A DNA stretch of 64,000 bases, from positions 3,492,001 to 3,556,000 of the forward strand of contig NZ_CP031167.1 of the NCBI RefSeq assembly GCF_004346925.1, read 5' to 3'. The position numbers and the translations under genes were made by a program. The stretch is from Stenotrophomonas sp. ASS1. GTDB taxonomy: Bacteria > Pseudomonadota > Gammaproteobacteria > Xanthomonadales > Xanthomonadaceae. Below, piece by piece: positions 38,242 to 46,498 of this stretch. The notes beneath the pieces were generated by a model, which did no database searches, was not told where the DNA came from, and saw only the letters and a list, made by a program, of their open reading frames with translations. How positions within the stretch are numbered: position 1 is the stretch's first letter; each line of letters starts with the position of its first letter.

Positions 38242-39501
38242 ATGTCTGTCAGTCGCAGTGCGATCAAGAAAGAGCCCGTGGCGCGTAGCACCATGGAGCT
38301 GCAGCCGTTTGTCTGGGAGGGGACCGACAAGCGGGGTATCAAGATGAAGGGCGAGCAGTTGGCCAAGAACGCCAATCTGCTGCGCGCCGAATTACGCAAG
38401 CAGGGAATCAATCCCGGCCAAGTGAAGCCGAAGCCGAAGCCACTGTTCGGCGCGGCCGGCAAGCCCGTGGGCGCTAAGGACATTGCGTTCTTCAGCCGGC
38501 AAATGGCCACGATGATGAAATCCGGCGTGCCGATCGTGTCGGCGCTGGAGATCATCGGCAGCGGGCACAAGAACCCGCGCATGAAGAAGATGGTGGACGG
38601 GATCCGCGCCGACATCGAGGGCGGCTCTTCTCTGAACGAGGCGATCAGCCGTCACCCTGTCCAGTTCGACGAGCTCTACCGCAACCTGGTACGCGCCGGT
38701 GAAAGCGCCGGTGTACTGGAAACGGTGCTGGATACGATCGCCTCCTACAAGGAGAACATCGAGGCGCTGAAGGGCAAGATCAAGAAGGCCCTGTTCTACC
38801 CGGCCATGGTGCTGGTGGTGGCCTTCCTGGTCAGCACTGTCCTGCTGGTCTGGGTCGTGCCGCAATTCGAGGAGGTCTTCAAGAGTTTCGGTGCCGACCT
38901 GCCGGCCTTCACCCAGATGGTGGTCAACCTGTCCCGCTTCATGGTGTCGTGGTGGTGGCTGATAGCCATCGTCGTGATCGGAGCGGTGGTGGCCATCGCC
39001 ATGACCTACCGGCGTTCGGAGAAGATGCAGCACACGGTCGACCGGCTGGTCCTGAAGGTGCCGGTGATCGGCCAGATCATGCATAACAGCTCGATTGCCC
39101 GTTTCGCCCGCACCACGGCTGTGACCTTCAAGGCCGGCGTGCCGCTGGTGGAGGCGCTGGGCATCGTGGCTGGCGCCACCGGCAACAAGGTCTATGGCGA
39201 AGCGGTCCTGCGCATGCGCGACGACGTCTCGGTGGGCTATCCGGTCAACATGGCCATGAAGCAGCTGAACCTGTTCCCGCACATGGTCATCCAGATGACC
39301 GGCATCGGCGAAGAGGCGGGCGCCCTGGACGCCATGCTGTTCAAGGTGGCTGAATACTACGAGCAGGAAGTGAACAATGCCGTGGATGCCTTGAGCAGCC
39401 TGCTGGAACCGATGATCATGGTGTTCATTGGTACCATTGTCGGTGGCTTGGTCATCGCGATGTACCTGCCCATCTTCAAACTCGGCGCCGTCGTCGGCTA
39501 A
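38242..39501 (+). CDS. pilC: Type IV pilus inner-membrane platform protein PilC
   Basis: A 419-residue GspF-family membrane protein that couples PilB to pilin assembly. It has two GspF domains (about 85-210 and 290-410), with family motifs FFSRQMATMMKSGVPIVSALEII, ELYRNLVRAGESAGVLETVLD, ARTTAVTFKAGVPLVEALGIV and MIQMTGIGEEAGALD-like spacing, and three transmembrane helices (ALFYPAMVLVVAFLVSTVLL, WWWLIAIVVIGAVVAIAM, and the C-terminal IMVFIGTIVGGLVIAMYLP). GGGGAG precedes the ATG. First gene of pilC-pilD-coaE. Confidence 0.94.
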   Translation: MSVSRSAIKKEPVARSTMELQPFVWEGTDKRGIKMKGEQLAKNANLLRAELRKQGINPGQVKPKPKPLFGAAGKPVGAKDIAFFSRQMATMMKSGVPIVSALEIIGSGHKNPRMKKMVDGIRADIEGGSSLNEAISRHPVQFDELYRNLVRAGESAGVLETVLDTIASYKENIEALKGKIKKALFYPAMVLVVAFLVSTVLLVWVVPQFEEVFKSFGADLPAFTQMVVNLSRFMVSWWWLIAIVVIGAVVAIAMTYRRSEKMQHTVDRLVLKVPVIGQIMHNSSIARFARTTAVTFKAGVPLVEALGIVAGATGNKVYGEAVLRMRDDVSVGYPVNMAMKQLNLFPHMVIQMTGIGEEAGALDAMLFKVAEYYEQEVNNAVDALSSLLEPMIMVFIGTIVGGLVIAMYLPIFKLGAVVG

Positions 39502-39509
39502 AGGTATCA

Positions 39510-40373
39510 ATGGCATTTCTCGACCAGCACCCCGGCCTCGGCTACCCCGCCGCGGCCGCCCTGGGACTGCTGCTGGGCAGTTTCCTGAACGTGGTCATCC
39601 TGCGCCTGCCCAAGCGGCTGGAGTGGCAGTGGAAGCGCGATGCGCGCGAGGTCCTGGAGGAACCGGACTTCTATGAACCACCCCCACCGGGGATCGTGGT
39701 GGAGCCGTCGCACTGCCCGCACTGCAAGCACAAGCTGAGCTGGTACGAGAATATCCCGCTGTTCAGCTGGATCATCCAGGGCGGCAAGTGCCGCCACTGC
39801 AAGGCGCCGATCTCGCTGCAGTACCCGCTGGTGGAGGCGCTGACCTCGGTGCTGGTGCTGGCCTGCGTCTGGCAGTTCGGCTTCGGCTGGCAGGGCTTCG
39901 GCGCCATCGTGCTGACCTGCTTCCTGATCGCCCTGTCCGGCATCGACCTGCGAACGCAGCTGCTGCCCGACCAGTTGACCCTGCCGCTGATGTGGCTGGG
40001 GCTGATAGGCAGCATCGACAACCTCTACATGCCAGCCAAGCCCGCCCTGGTGGGTGCGGCGGTGGGTTACCTGTCGCTGTGGACGGTCTGGTGGCTGTTC
40101 AAGCAGCTGACCGGCAAGGAAGGCATGGGCCACGGCGACTTCAAGCTGCTGGCGGCCCTGGGCGCCTGGTGTGGTCTGAAGGGCATCCTGCCGATCATCC
40201 TGCTGTCGTCGGTGCTGGGCGCCATCATCGGCTCGATCTGGCTGTACAGCCGCGGCCGTGACCGCGCCACGCCCATCCCGTTCGGGCCGTACCTGGCCAT
40301 CGCCGGCTGGCTGTACTTCATGTGGGGTGCGCCACTGGTGGAGCAGTACCTGGTGATGAGCGGGCTGCGCTGA
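39510..40373 (+). CDS. pilD: Prepilin peptidase / N-methyltransferase PilD
   Basis: A 287-residue polytopic membrane aspartyl protease that cleaves and N-methylates pilins and type II pseudopilins. It has LGLLLGSFLNVVILRLPKRL, two zinc CxxC pairs (HCPHCKHKLSWYENIPLFSW and KCRHCKAPIS), and the two catalytic aspartates in SGIDLRTQLLPDQLTLPL and GMGHGDFKLLAALGAW. Starts 8 bp after pilC; coaE follows 11 bp downstream. Complete family length. Confidence 0.95.
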   Translation: MAFLDQHPGLGYPAAAALGLLLGSFLNVVILRLPKRLEWQWKRDAREVLEEPDFYEPPPPGIVVEPSHCPHCKHKLSWYENIPLFSWIIQGGKCRHCKAPISLQYPLVEALTSVLVLACVWQFGFGWQGFGAIVLTCFLIALSGIDLRTQLLPDQLTLPLMWLGLIGSIDNLYMPAKPALVGAAVGYLSLWTVWWLFKQLTGKEGMGHGDFKLLAALGAWCGLKGILPIILLSSVLGAIIGSIWLYSRGRDRATPIPFGPYLAIAGWLYFMWGAPLVEQYLVMSGLR

Positions 40374-40384
40374 GGGGAGTCCCC

Positions 40385-40996
40385 ATGAGCCGCTATGTGG
40401 TTGGCCTGACCGGAGGCATCGCCTCCGGCAAGAGCGAGGTGACCCGGCGCTTTGAGGCGCTGGGGATCGTGGTGGCCGACGCCGATCTGGCCGCACGGGC
40501 CGTGGTGGCTGCCGGCAGCCCGGCGCTGGCCCGTATCGCCGAGCGTTTCGGCGCCGACATGCTGCTGGCCGATGGCAGCCTGGACCGGGGGCGCCTGCGC
40601 GCCCACGTGTTTGCCGATCCGGCCGAGCGGACGGCGCTGGAAGCCATCACCCACCCCGCCATCCGTCGGCTGATGCAGCAGCAGTGCGAGCAGGCTGAGG
40701 GCCCCTATGCGATTGCCGCGATTCCGCTGCTGACCGAGGTGGGCGGGCAGAAAGCCTACCCGTGGCTGGACCGGGTGTTGCTGGTGGATGCGCCCGAAGC
40801 CGTGCAGCATGCGCGGCTGATGCAGCGCGATAGCATTGATGCCGCGCTGGCCGACCGGATGATTGCTGCGCAGGCCAGCCGCGCACAGCGGTTGGCGCTG
40901 GCCGATGACGTGGTGGTCAATGATGGGCAGCCGGAGGACCTGCAGGTGCAGGTGGAACAGCTGCATGCGCGGTATCTGGGGTTGGCCGGGGGCTGA
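40385..40996 (+). CDS. coaE: Dephospho-CoA kinase
   Basis: A 203-residue P-loop kinase for the final step of coenzyme A synthesis. It starts MSRYVVGLTGGIASGKS (Walker A), has VADADLAARAVV and the conserved THPAIRRLM, IPLLTE and VLLVDAPEAVQHARLMQRD stretches. The ATG at 40385 follows GGGGAG. Linkage to pilD is common in gammaproteobacteria. The C-terminus is followed by SMAG repeats. Confidence 0.93.
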   Translation: MSRYVVGLTGGIASGKSEVTRRFEALGIVVADADLAARAVVAAGSPALARIAERFGADMLLADGSLDRGRLRAHVFADPAERTALEAITHPAIRRLMQQQCEQAEGPYAIAAIPLLTEVGGQKAYPWLDRVLLVDAPEAVQHARLMQRDSIDAALADRMIAAQASRAQRLALADDVVVNDGQPEDLQVQVEQLHARYLGLAGG

Positions 40997-41004
40997 GGCC
41001 TGGT

Positions 41005-41155
41005 TGCCGGCCAGCGGCCGGCACTACCAAAGCGCATCCACGCATGGCGTGGATCTACACGCGCGGGGCGCGGCAGCGATCACGGTGGTGGCACAAGCGG
41101 GACAGGGCGCGATGCAAGGTCGGCAGGGTTTGTGCCGACCAAGGTCGGCACCTAC
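41005..41155. repeat. Three SMAG hairpins downstream of coaE
   Basis: All in minus orientation: 41005-41027 (GGCCGG type), 41036-41058 (CCACGC type), 41133-41155 (GCCGACC type). They lie between the convergent coaE and kinase genes. Confidence 0.85.
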
Positions 41156-41158
41156 CGC

Positions 41159-42484
41159 TTACAACGGCTTCGGCGAGAACGTCAGGGTGGCGATCACGCC
41201 TCGCTGGCCGCCGGGGCGCACGCTTACCTGCCAGCCGTACAGATCGCACAGGCGGCTGACGATCGACAGGCCGATACCGCCGCCCTGCGAGTGGCCGGCA
41301 TGCGTGCCGCGGTAGCCACGCTGGAACAGCTTGGCCGCGTCTTCCTCGCTCAGGCCCGGGCCACTGTCGGTTACCGACACCGAGTTGGTGCCGACGAACA
41401 CGCGCACCTCGCCGTCCTGCGAGTACTTCACCGCGTTGCCGATCAGGTTGCCCAGTGCCACCGACAACGCCGCCTCGGGCGCGTCGATCACCAGATTGCG
41501 CTCACCTTCCAGCAGCAGCTCCAGCGGCTTGCCCCCCAGCTGCGCACGGTGTGCGTCCAGCAGCTGCTCGGCCACGCGGGCGACGTTGCTGGTGCCCTGC
41601 CCGCGCTCGTTGCGCGACAGCAGCAGCAGCGCGCCGATCAGATCGCTGCACTGCTGTTCGGCGCGCTGGATGCGCTGCAGGCGCTGCAGCACCTTCTCGT
41701 CCAGGCCGGGCCGGGTCAGCAGCAGCTCGGTGGCGCCACGGATCACCGCCAGCGGCGTGCGCAGCTCGTGGCTGACGTCTGCATTGAATTCACGGTCGCG
41801 CTGCACCACTTCGGTCAGCCGCGAGGAATAGTCGTCCAGCGCCTGGGCCAGCTGCCCCACTTCGTCGTCGGGAAAGCGTGGCGCCAACGGCTCGGGATCA
41901 CTGGTGCCGCCGCGATAGGCACGCAGCCGCGCGGCCAGATCCGACACCGGCTTCATCACCTTCGAGGCCGACCACCAACCCAGCACCAGCGACAGCACGC
42001 TGAACACCAGCACCGACAGTACCAGCGCGCGGTTGAGCTGCTTGCCACCGCGCACGCTGTCGGTCATGTCATAGGCGAGGAAGAACCAGGCGTCGGGCGT
42101 CTTGCGCACGGCCAGCTTGTAGGAGTACGGCTCGCCGTGCTCATCGCCGCTGACGCTGTGGATGCCATCGGAGAAGCCCGCCCACTGCGCGCGCTCTTCG
42201 CGCACCCGGTCGAACTTGTCCTTCGAATAGGCATAGGCCTTGATCTGCAGCACCGGTGCGTCCGGGTTATGCCCGGGGTGCTCGTAATAGCGGCGCGCAT
42301 ACTCGTCGATGTTGCGGTTCATCAGCTCTTCCACCAGCTGGTTTTCCACGCGCAGGCGGGCCCAGTTGGTGGCGAACGCAAACAGTGTCGTCAGGCAGAA
42401 GCCCAACAACACGAACGAAACGATGATGCGGCTGCGCAGGCGCCGCCGATAAGGCGTGCGCCGGCGCTCCCCCTTGGTTGCCAC
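41159..42484 (-). CDS. Sensor histidine kinase, ColS/VgrS-like
   Basis: A 441-residue inner-membrane kinase. It has a transmembrane helix (IIVSFVLLGFCLTTLFAFA), a periplasmic loop of about 110 residues with an ExxE motif (EHGE in GDEHGEPYSYK), a second helix (ALVLSVLVFSVLSLVLGWW), HAMP, H-box FNADVSHELRTPLAVIRGA, N-box GNLIGNAVKYS and G-boxes (DSGPGLSEEDA, GGGIGLSIVSRL). In Xanthomonas VgrS an ExxE motif senses iron, so iron sensing is possible here. I favour the GTG at 42484 just after the regulator stop; an ATG at 42526 would overlap the regulator by 38 bp. Confidence 0.82.
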   Translation of the reverse strand: MATKGERRRTPYRRRLRSRIIVSFVLLGFCLTTLFAFATNWARLRVENQLVEELMNRNIDEYARRYYEHPGHNPDAPVLQIKAYAYSKDKFDRVREERAQWAGFSDGIHSVSGDEHGEPYSYKLAVRKTPDAWFFLAYDMTDSVRGGKQLNRALVLSVLVFSVLSLVLGWWSASKVMKPVSDLAARLRAYRGGTSDPEPLAPRFPDDEVGQLAQALDDYSSRLTEVVQRDREFNADVSHELRTPLAVIRGATELLLTRPGLDEKVLQRLQRIQRAEQQCSDLIGALLLLSRNERGQGTSNVARVAEQLLDAHRAQLGGKPLELLLEGERNLVIDAPEAALSVALGNLIGNAVKYSQDGEVRVFVGTNSVSVTDSGPGLSEEDAAKLFQRGYRGTHAGHSQGGGIGLSIVSRLCDLYGWQVSVRPGGQRGVIATLTFSPKPL

Positions 42485-42488
42485 CGAA

Positions 42489-43166
42489 TCAGGCTTCCGG
42501 GGTGGCGATGCGGTATCCGATGCCATGGCGGGTCTGGATCAGCGGCACTTCAAACGGCTTGTCGACCACCGCACGCAGGCCATGGATGTGCACGCGCAGG
42601 GAATCCGAATCGGGCAGTTCTTCACCCCACACACGGGTTTCCAGCTCCTGGCGGGTCACCACGGCCGGGGCCGCTTCCATCAGCGCCTGCAGGATCTTCA
42701 GTGCGGTCGGGTTGAGCTGCAGCAGCTTGCCCTGGCGGCGCACTTCCAGCGTATCCAGGTTGTATTCCAGATCGCCGGTTTCCAGCACGCGGGTCTGCAC
42801 GCCCTTGCCGCGTCGCGACAGGGCGTTCAGACGCACTTCCACTTCCTGCAGCGCGAACGGCTTGATCAGGTAGTCGTCCGCGCCGGAATCGAAGCCGGCC
42901 AGCTTGTTGTCCAGTGAATCGCGGGCGGTGAGCATCAGTACCGGGGTCTGCTTGCGCGCTTCATTGCGCAACTTGCGGCAGACCTCGATGCCGTCCATGC
43001 CTGGCAGATTGAGATCCAGCACGATCGCGTCGAACTCGTGCACCACGGCCAGGTGCAGACCGGTAACCCCGTCAGCCGCGAAGTCCACGGTGTGGCCCCG
43101 GTCCTCCAGGTAGTCGCCCAGGTTGGCCGCAATGTCGCTGTTGTCTTCGATTACCAGGATTCTCAC
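42489..43166 (-). CDS. OmpR-family response regulator, ColR/VgrR-like
   Basis: A 225-residue regulator. The receiver domain starts MRILVIEDNSDIAANLGDYLEDRGH, has the phospho-acceptor in AIVLDLNLPGMDGIE and the lysine in YLIKPFALQ. The winged-helix domain ends LIQTRHGIGYRIA. The protein is very close to what I recall of Xanthomonas ColR/VgrR, an iron- and virulence-linked regulator, and lies a few kb from the pil locus as there. The start is a GTG; 43166 has AGAGG at good spacing, better than GTG 43172. It is 8 bp after the stop of the preceding secreted-protein gene, indicating one operon. Confidence 0.85.
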   Translation of the reverse strand: MRILVIEDNSDIAANLGDYLEDRGHTVDFAADGVTGLHLAVVHEFDAIVLDLNLPGMDGIEVCRKLRNEARKQTPVLMLTARDSLDNKLAGFDSGADDYLIKPFALQEVEVRLNALSRRGKGVQTRVLETGDLEYNLDTLEVRRQGKLLQLNPTALKILQALMEAAPAVVTRQELETRVWGEELPDSDSLRVHIHGLRAVVDKPFEVPLIQTRHGIGYRIATPEA

Positions 43167-43174
43167 TGTCACCT

Positions 43175-43648
43175 CTAATTTACGAATTTGCCGATGCGCT
43201 GGGCCTGGCCCATATCACGCTGTGCCTTGTCCTTCCGCCGGGCGCGCTCGGCAACGGTAGTGCACTGCGTCGTGGACCGGTTCGAACCCGTGGCCTTTTC
43301 ACGTTGGCATATTAGACGACTATCTTCACGTGCCTGTGTCAAAACCGTGTTCACGATCTGCTGGTCGTTGAAGACATCGGTTCGTACCTGTTCAGGCATG
43401 GAATCGCGGTCAGGATGCTGCTCGACGGCCGTACGCATGCGCACCAGCGCCTCGCGTACACGGCTGCGGTCGGCCTGCTTCAGTTCGCTGTAGGTCTCGC
43501 CATCGTTGAGTTCGATTTCGATGCGCTCGATCTGCTGCTGCAGCGGCTTGCCGGGGATAAAGACCTCACCGGACTGGTTCGATGCAGAGGCGGCGGTGGC
43601 CAGGGTCAGGCCCGAGATCAGGACCGCCGACATCAGGAGGGACTTCAT
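43175..43648 (-). CDS. Small secreted protein, paralogue 2, upstream of the ColR-like gene
   Basis: A 157-residue protein with a signal peptide (LLMSAVLISGLTLATAASA). No known domain. The C-terminal half holds VFNDQQIVNTVLTQAREDSR-ICQ...GSN...C-TVAERARRKDKAQ, almost the same as in the neighbouring gene at 43738-44214. Two cysteines flank a GSN motif and probably form a disulfide. It ends just before the regulator start, so it is likely co-transcribed with the two-component system. A role as periplasmic input or output of that system is inference. Confidence 0.7.
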   Translation of the reverse strand: MKSLLMSAVLISGLTLATAASASNQSGEVFIPGKPLQQQIERIEIELNDGETYSELKQADRSRVREALVRMRTAVEQHPDRDSMPEQVRTDVFNDQQIVNTVLTQAREDSRLICQREKATGSNRSTTQCTTVAERARRKDKAQRDMGQAQRIGKFVN

Positions 43649-43737
43649 GACAAACGAATCCTTGTTTGAGTTGAGTGTTGACTGTATTCGCACCACCTTC
43701 ACGCCAGCAAGTGCCATGCGCAGGGGCATCGGACGGC

Positions 43738-44214
43738 CTAGTGGTTGGTGGCAGGGTTGAAGTTGTTGAAGGTGCGCTGGTCGTTGAGCAGGGCCTTGCC
43801 CTTTTCTTCGATCCGGCGGCGCTCGGCCACGGTCAGGCAGCGGCTTTTAGGCATGTTGCTGCCGGTGGTGCGGGTGTGCTGGCAGATCTGGCGGCTGTCC
43901 TCGTGGGCGCGGACAAGAACGGTATTGATACGCTCCTGGTCGTTGAACACCTCCGCCTGGACCTGCGGCGGGAGCTCCTGAAGCATGCGGTGGTCGCCCA
44001 TGCGCTGGGTGATGCGCGCCAGTGCCTGCTGCACCTGGGCGCGGTCATCGGCGGAAATCTCGCTGTACTCGCCGTCATCGAGGGCCTTCTCAACCCGCCG
44101 GACCTGCTCGGCCACCGGGGCCTGCCCATCCATCTGTATGGCGGTCTTCTCCGGCTTGGCGGAGACAGCACCAGACAGCCCCAGCAACAACGCGATCATC
44201 GTGATGCGGTACAT
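43738..44214 (-). CDS. Small secreted protein, paralogue 1
   Basis: A 158-residue protein with a signal peptide (MIALLLGLSGAVSA). It shares with the next gene the segment EVFNDQERINTVLVRAHEDSR-ICQ, then GSN, Cys, and TVAERRRIEEKGKALL. The N-terminal halves also align (QVRRVEKALDDGEYSEI against QIERIEIELNDGETYSEL). It is therefore a tandem duplicate. First gene of the probable four-gene unit ending in the ColS-like kinase. No function is known. Confidence 0.7.
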   Translation of the reverse strand: MYRITMIALLLGLSGAVSAKPEKTAIQMDGQAPVAEQVRRVEKALDDGEYSEISADDRAQVQQALARITQRMGDHRMLQELPPQVQAEVFNDQERINTVLVRAHEDSRQICQHTRTTGSNMPKSRCLTVAERRRIEEKGKALLNDQRTFNNFNPATNH

Positions 44215-44297
44215 CGCCAGCCTCCGGATCCATCCAGGAACGATGGGCGCCACTCTACGGCCGTCACGCTGCCTCCACAAGGGACTTCCGGCGGCAT

Positions 44298-44330
44298 AAA
44301 AAAGACCCAGACGGTGCCCCGCCTGGGTCT
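44298..44330 (-). terminator. Terminator of the RimK-like gene
   Basis: AGACCCAG / CTGGGTCT stem with a GC-rich loop and, on the minus strand, a following run of six T. It lies between the ATP-grasp gene and the secreted-protein gene. Confidence 0.75.
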
Positions 44331-44401
44331 GAAGTCGTATCCCGATACCGATCCTGCTGAGAGGCAGAGCTGCGGTTCGCTGAAGGCTACGCCGGCGCCG
44401 A

Positions 44402-44418
44402 TTAAAGGCGCGTTAAAG
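44402..44418. promoter_or_regulatory. Direct repeat TTAAAG-N5-TTAAAG, possible OmpR/PhoP-type site
   Basis: Two identical hexamers with an 11-bp period, the geometry bound by OmpR-family dimers. It lies ~190 bp upstream of the first secreted-protein gene and just after the ATP-grasp gene stop. The intervening terminator complicates a simple promoter model. Confidence 0.35.
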
Positions 44419-44459
44419 CTGGCCTCATTTGCCCATGAGAATTTCAAGCCATTGATTAA

Positions 44460-45338
44460 TTACGGCTTTTTTATCTTCTCGACGTGCTCGATGATACGCG
44501 TGGCCACATCCACCCCGCAGGCGGCTTCGATGCCCTCCAGCCCTGGCGTGGAGTTGACCTCCAGCACCAGCGGCCCACGCGCGGAGCGGATCAGGTCCAC
44601 GCCACAGACCGACAGGCCCAGCGCCTTGGCCGAACGCACCGCCACCTGCTGTTCGGCGCGGCTGGCCTTGGCCGCCACCGCGGTGCCGCCGGCATGCAGG
44701 TTGGAGCGGAAGTCACCTTCCGGCGCCTGGCGCTGCATCGACGCCACCACCTGGTCACCGACCACGAAGCAGCGCAGGTCGGCGCCCTTGGCTTCCCCGA
44801 TGAACTCCTGCATCAGGAAGTTGGCGTACAGGCCCCGCAGGGCCTCGACGATGCCACGCGAAGCGCTGGCCTTCTCGGTGAGGATCACGCCCCGTCCCTG
44901 GGTGCCCTCGTTGAGCTTCACCACGTGCGGCGGCGGACCGAGCATCGACAGCAGGTCGACGGTGTCATCGGGGTTGTCGCCGAACACGGTGACCGGCATG
45001 TCGATGCCCTTGGCTGCCAGCAACTGGTGCGCGCGCAGCTTGTCGCGCGAACGCAGGATCGCATCGGACGGGTTGGGAGTGCGCGCACCCATCAGCTCGA
45101 ACTGGCGCAGCACGGCGGTGCCATAGCGGGTGATCGAGGCGCCGATGCGCGGGATGACCATGTCCACGCCGGTCATCGGCCGGCCCTTGTAGTGCATCGA
45201 AAAACCATCGGCGGCGATGCGCATGTAGCAGCGCAGCGGGTCGAGGATGCGAACGGTGTGGCCGCGCGCGCGGGCCGCCTCGACCAGCCGGCGGGTGGAG
45301 TACAGGGAGCTGTTGCGGGACAGGATGGCGAGCTTCAT
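44460..45338 (-). CDS. rimK: ATP-grasp amino-acid ligase, RimK-like
   Basis: A 292-residue member of the RimK family, which adds glutamate residues to the C-terminus of ribosomal protein S6 or to related acceptors. It shows [43 protein letters not shown], the ATP loop [30 protein letters not shown], and the metal site [13 protein letters not shown]. The ATG at 45338 opens the conserved domain; the longer in-frame extension to 45929 overlaps a divergent gene. In this lineage the acceptor has not been shown here. Confidence 0.88.
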   Translation of the reverse strand: MKLAILSRNSSLYSTRRLVEAARARGHTVRILDPLRCYMRIAADGFSMHYKGRPMTGVDMVIPRIGASITRYGTAVLRQFELMGARTPNPSDAILRSRDKLRAHQLLAAKGIDMPVTVFGDNPDDTVDLLSMLGPPPHVVKLNEGTQGRGVILTEKASASRGIVEALRGLYANFLMQEFIGEAKGADLRCFVVGDQVVASMQRQAPEGDFRSNLHAGGTAVAAKASRAEQQVAVRSAKALGLSVCGVDLIRSARGPLVLEVNSTPGLEGIEAACGVDVATRIIEHVEKIKKP

Positions 45339-45505
45339 CGCGGCAGGATCGGGCGGCAGGCGCGCAGCATAGCGCGGGCGTGTGGCGGGCGGATGATGCC
45401 CTGCAGACCGCCGCATCTGCGTGCCTGCCGGGGCTGTGCGAAGATGGCTGTTGCCGGCTACAGGACAGGACACGGCCGGCTTACACAACCCAAGGAGAAC
45501 CACAG

Positions 45506-45871
45506 ATGCGAATGGGAATTCCGCTGTTGTTGCTGTTTGGCCTGATGGGGAGCGCCGCACACGTACAGGCTGCGCCAACCCATGCAGTCTCCCGGCTCTA
45601 CTTCGATGCCAACAACACCCTGATCGGCCAGGGCCTGCGCTACTGCACGGGCAAGACACAGCACCAGGGCGTTGCCTCACACGCCAATACCCGCTGGATC
45701 GATGTTTCCTACGCCTGCCAGGGCGACTCGACCGACGTTTCCTATGGCAGCTGGGTGCCTGCACAACTGCGGCAGGACTTCTGCACGCTGTACGACGCCT
45801 GCACGTCACTGATGCCGTGGCCGGAACCCGGCCTGCCCGGCACCCTCGGCAACGGCTTCTACTCAGACTGA
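45506..45871 (+). CDS. Small secreted four-cysteine protein
   Basis: A 121-residue protein with a clear signal peptide ([17 protein letters not shown]) and AAGGAG before the ATG. The ~100-residue mature part has four cysteines (RYC, YAC, DFC, DAC), likely two disulfides, and the segment [21 protein letters not shown] reminiscent of small secreted DUF6289-type proteins, a weak match. Function unknown. It is divergent from the RimK-like gene and is followed 79 bp later by a thioesterase. Confidence 0.6.
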   Translation: MRMGIPLLLLFGLMGSAAHVQAAPTHAVSRLYFDANNTLIGQGLRYCTGKTQHQGVASHANTRWIDVSYACQGDSTDVSYGSWVPAQLRQDFCTLYDACTSLMPWPEPGLPGTLGNGFYSD

Positions 45872-45950
45872 CAGCCGGTAGTCGCCGCACTGTCTCCGGC
45901 GATGGCAGCATCGTCGCCGGAGACCCCACCCACTACACCCCGGAGACTTC

Positions 45951-46373
45951 ATGCCGTTGACGATCCTTCCGCGTTTCTCCGAAGTGGATGTACTCGGCCA
46001 CGTCACCAACACCGCCCTGCCCGTCTGGTTCGAGGAAGGTCGCCAGGAGATCTTCCGCCATTTCAGCCGCGAGGCCAGCATGCGCGACCTGACGCTGATC
46101 CTGCGCCGCTACGAGATCGACTTCCTGCAGCAGATACAGCCGGGACACGAAGTGCGCATCGAGACCCGCATCGAAAACATCGGCCGCTCCTCGCTGTCGA
46201 TCGTGCAGCAGGCGTTCCAGTTCGAGGCCCTGGTGGCCAGCGGGCGCTGCGTGATGGTGCATTTCGACTACACAACCAACGCCTCGCGCGCCATCGATGC
46301 AGAGCAGCGCCGGGCATTGTCAGGGCTGTTTACCGAGGAGTATGCGCAACAGGTGCAGGCGGCAGGCGCATGA
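45951..46373 (+). CDS. Acyl-CoA thioesterase, 4HBT/YbgC hot-dog fold
   Basis: A 140-residue cytosolic hot-dog enzyme. The N-terminus RFSEVDVLGHVTNTALPVWFEEGR matches the 4HBT active-site segment, with Asp13 and His17 in the usual D-x(3)-H arrangement. YEIDFLQQIQPGHEVRIETRIENIG and CVMVHFD follow as in the family. Substrate not known. CCGGAG precedes the ATG. Confidence 0.82.
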   Translation: MPLTILPRFSEVDVLGHVTNTALPVWFEEGRQEIFRHFSREASMRDLTLILRRYEIDFLQQIQPGHEVRIETRIENIGRSSLSIVQQAFQFEALVASGRCVMVHFDYTTNASRAIDAEQRRALSGLFTEEYAQQVQAAGA

Positions 46374-46498
46374 GCCCTACGGAAGTCCGGTCATCCGCAC
46401 TCGGTACTGCCCGCAGCCCATTTCTTCAGCTTTTCCAGCGCTTTCCCGGCCTGCATCGACGACGCATGCCGGAACCTCCCTGCTTGATTCGACGCAGT

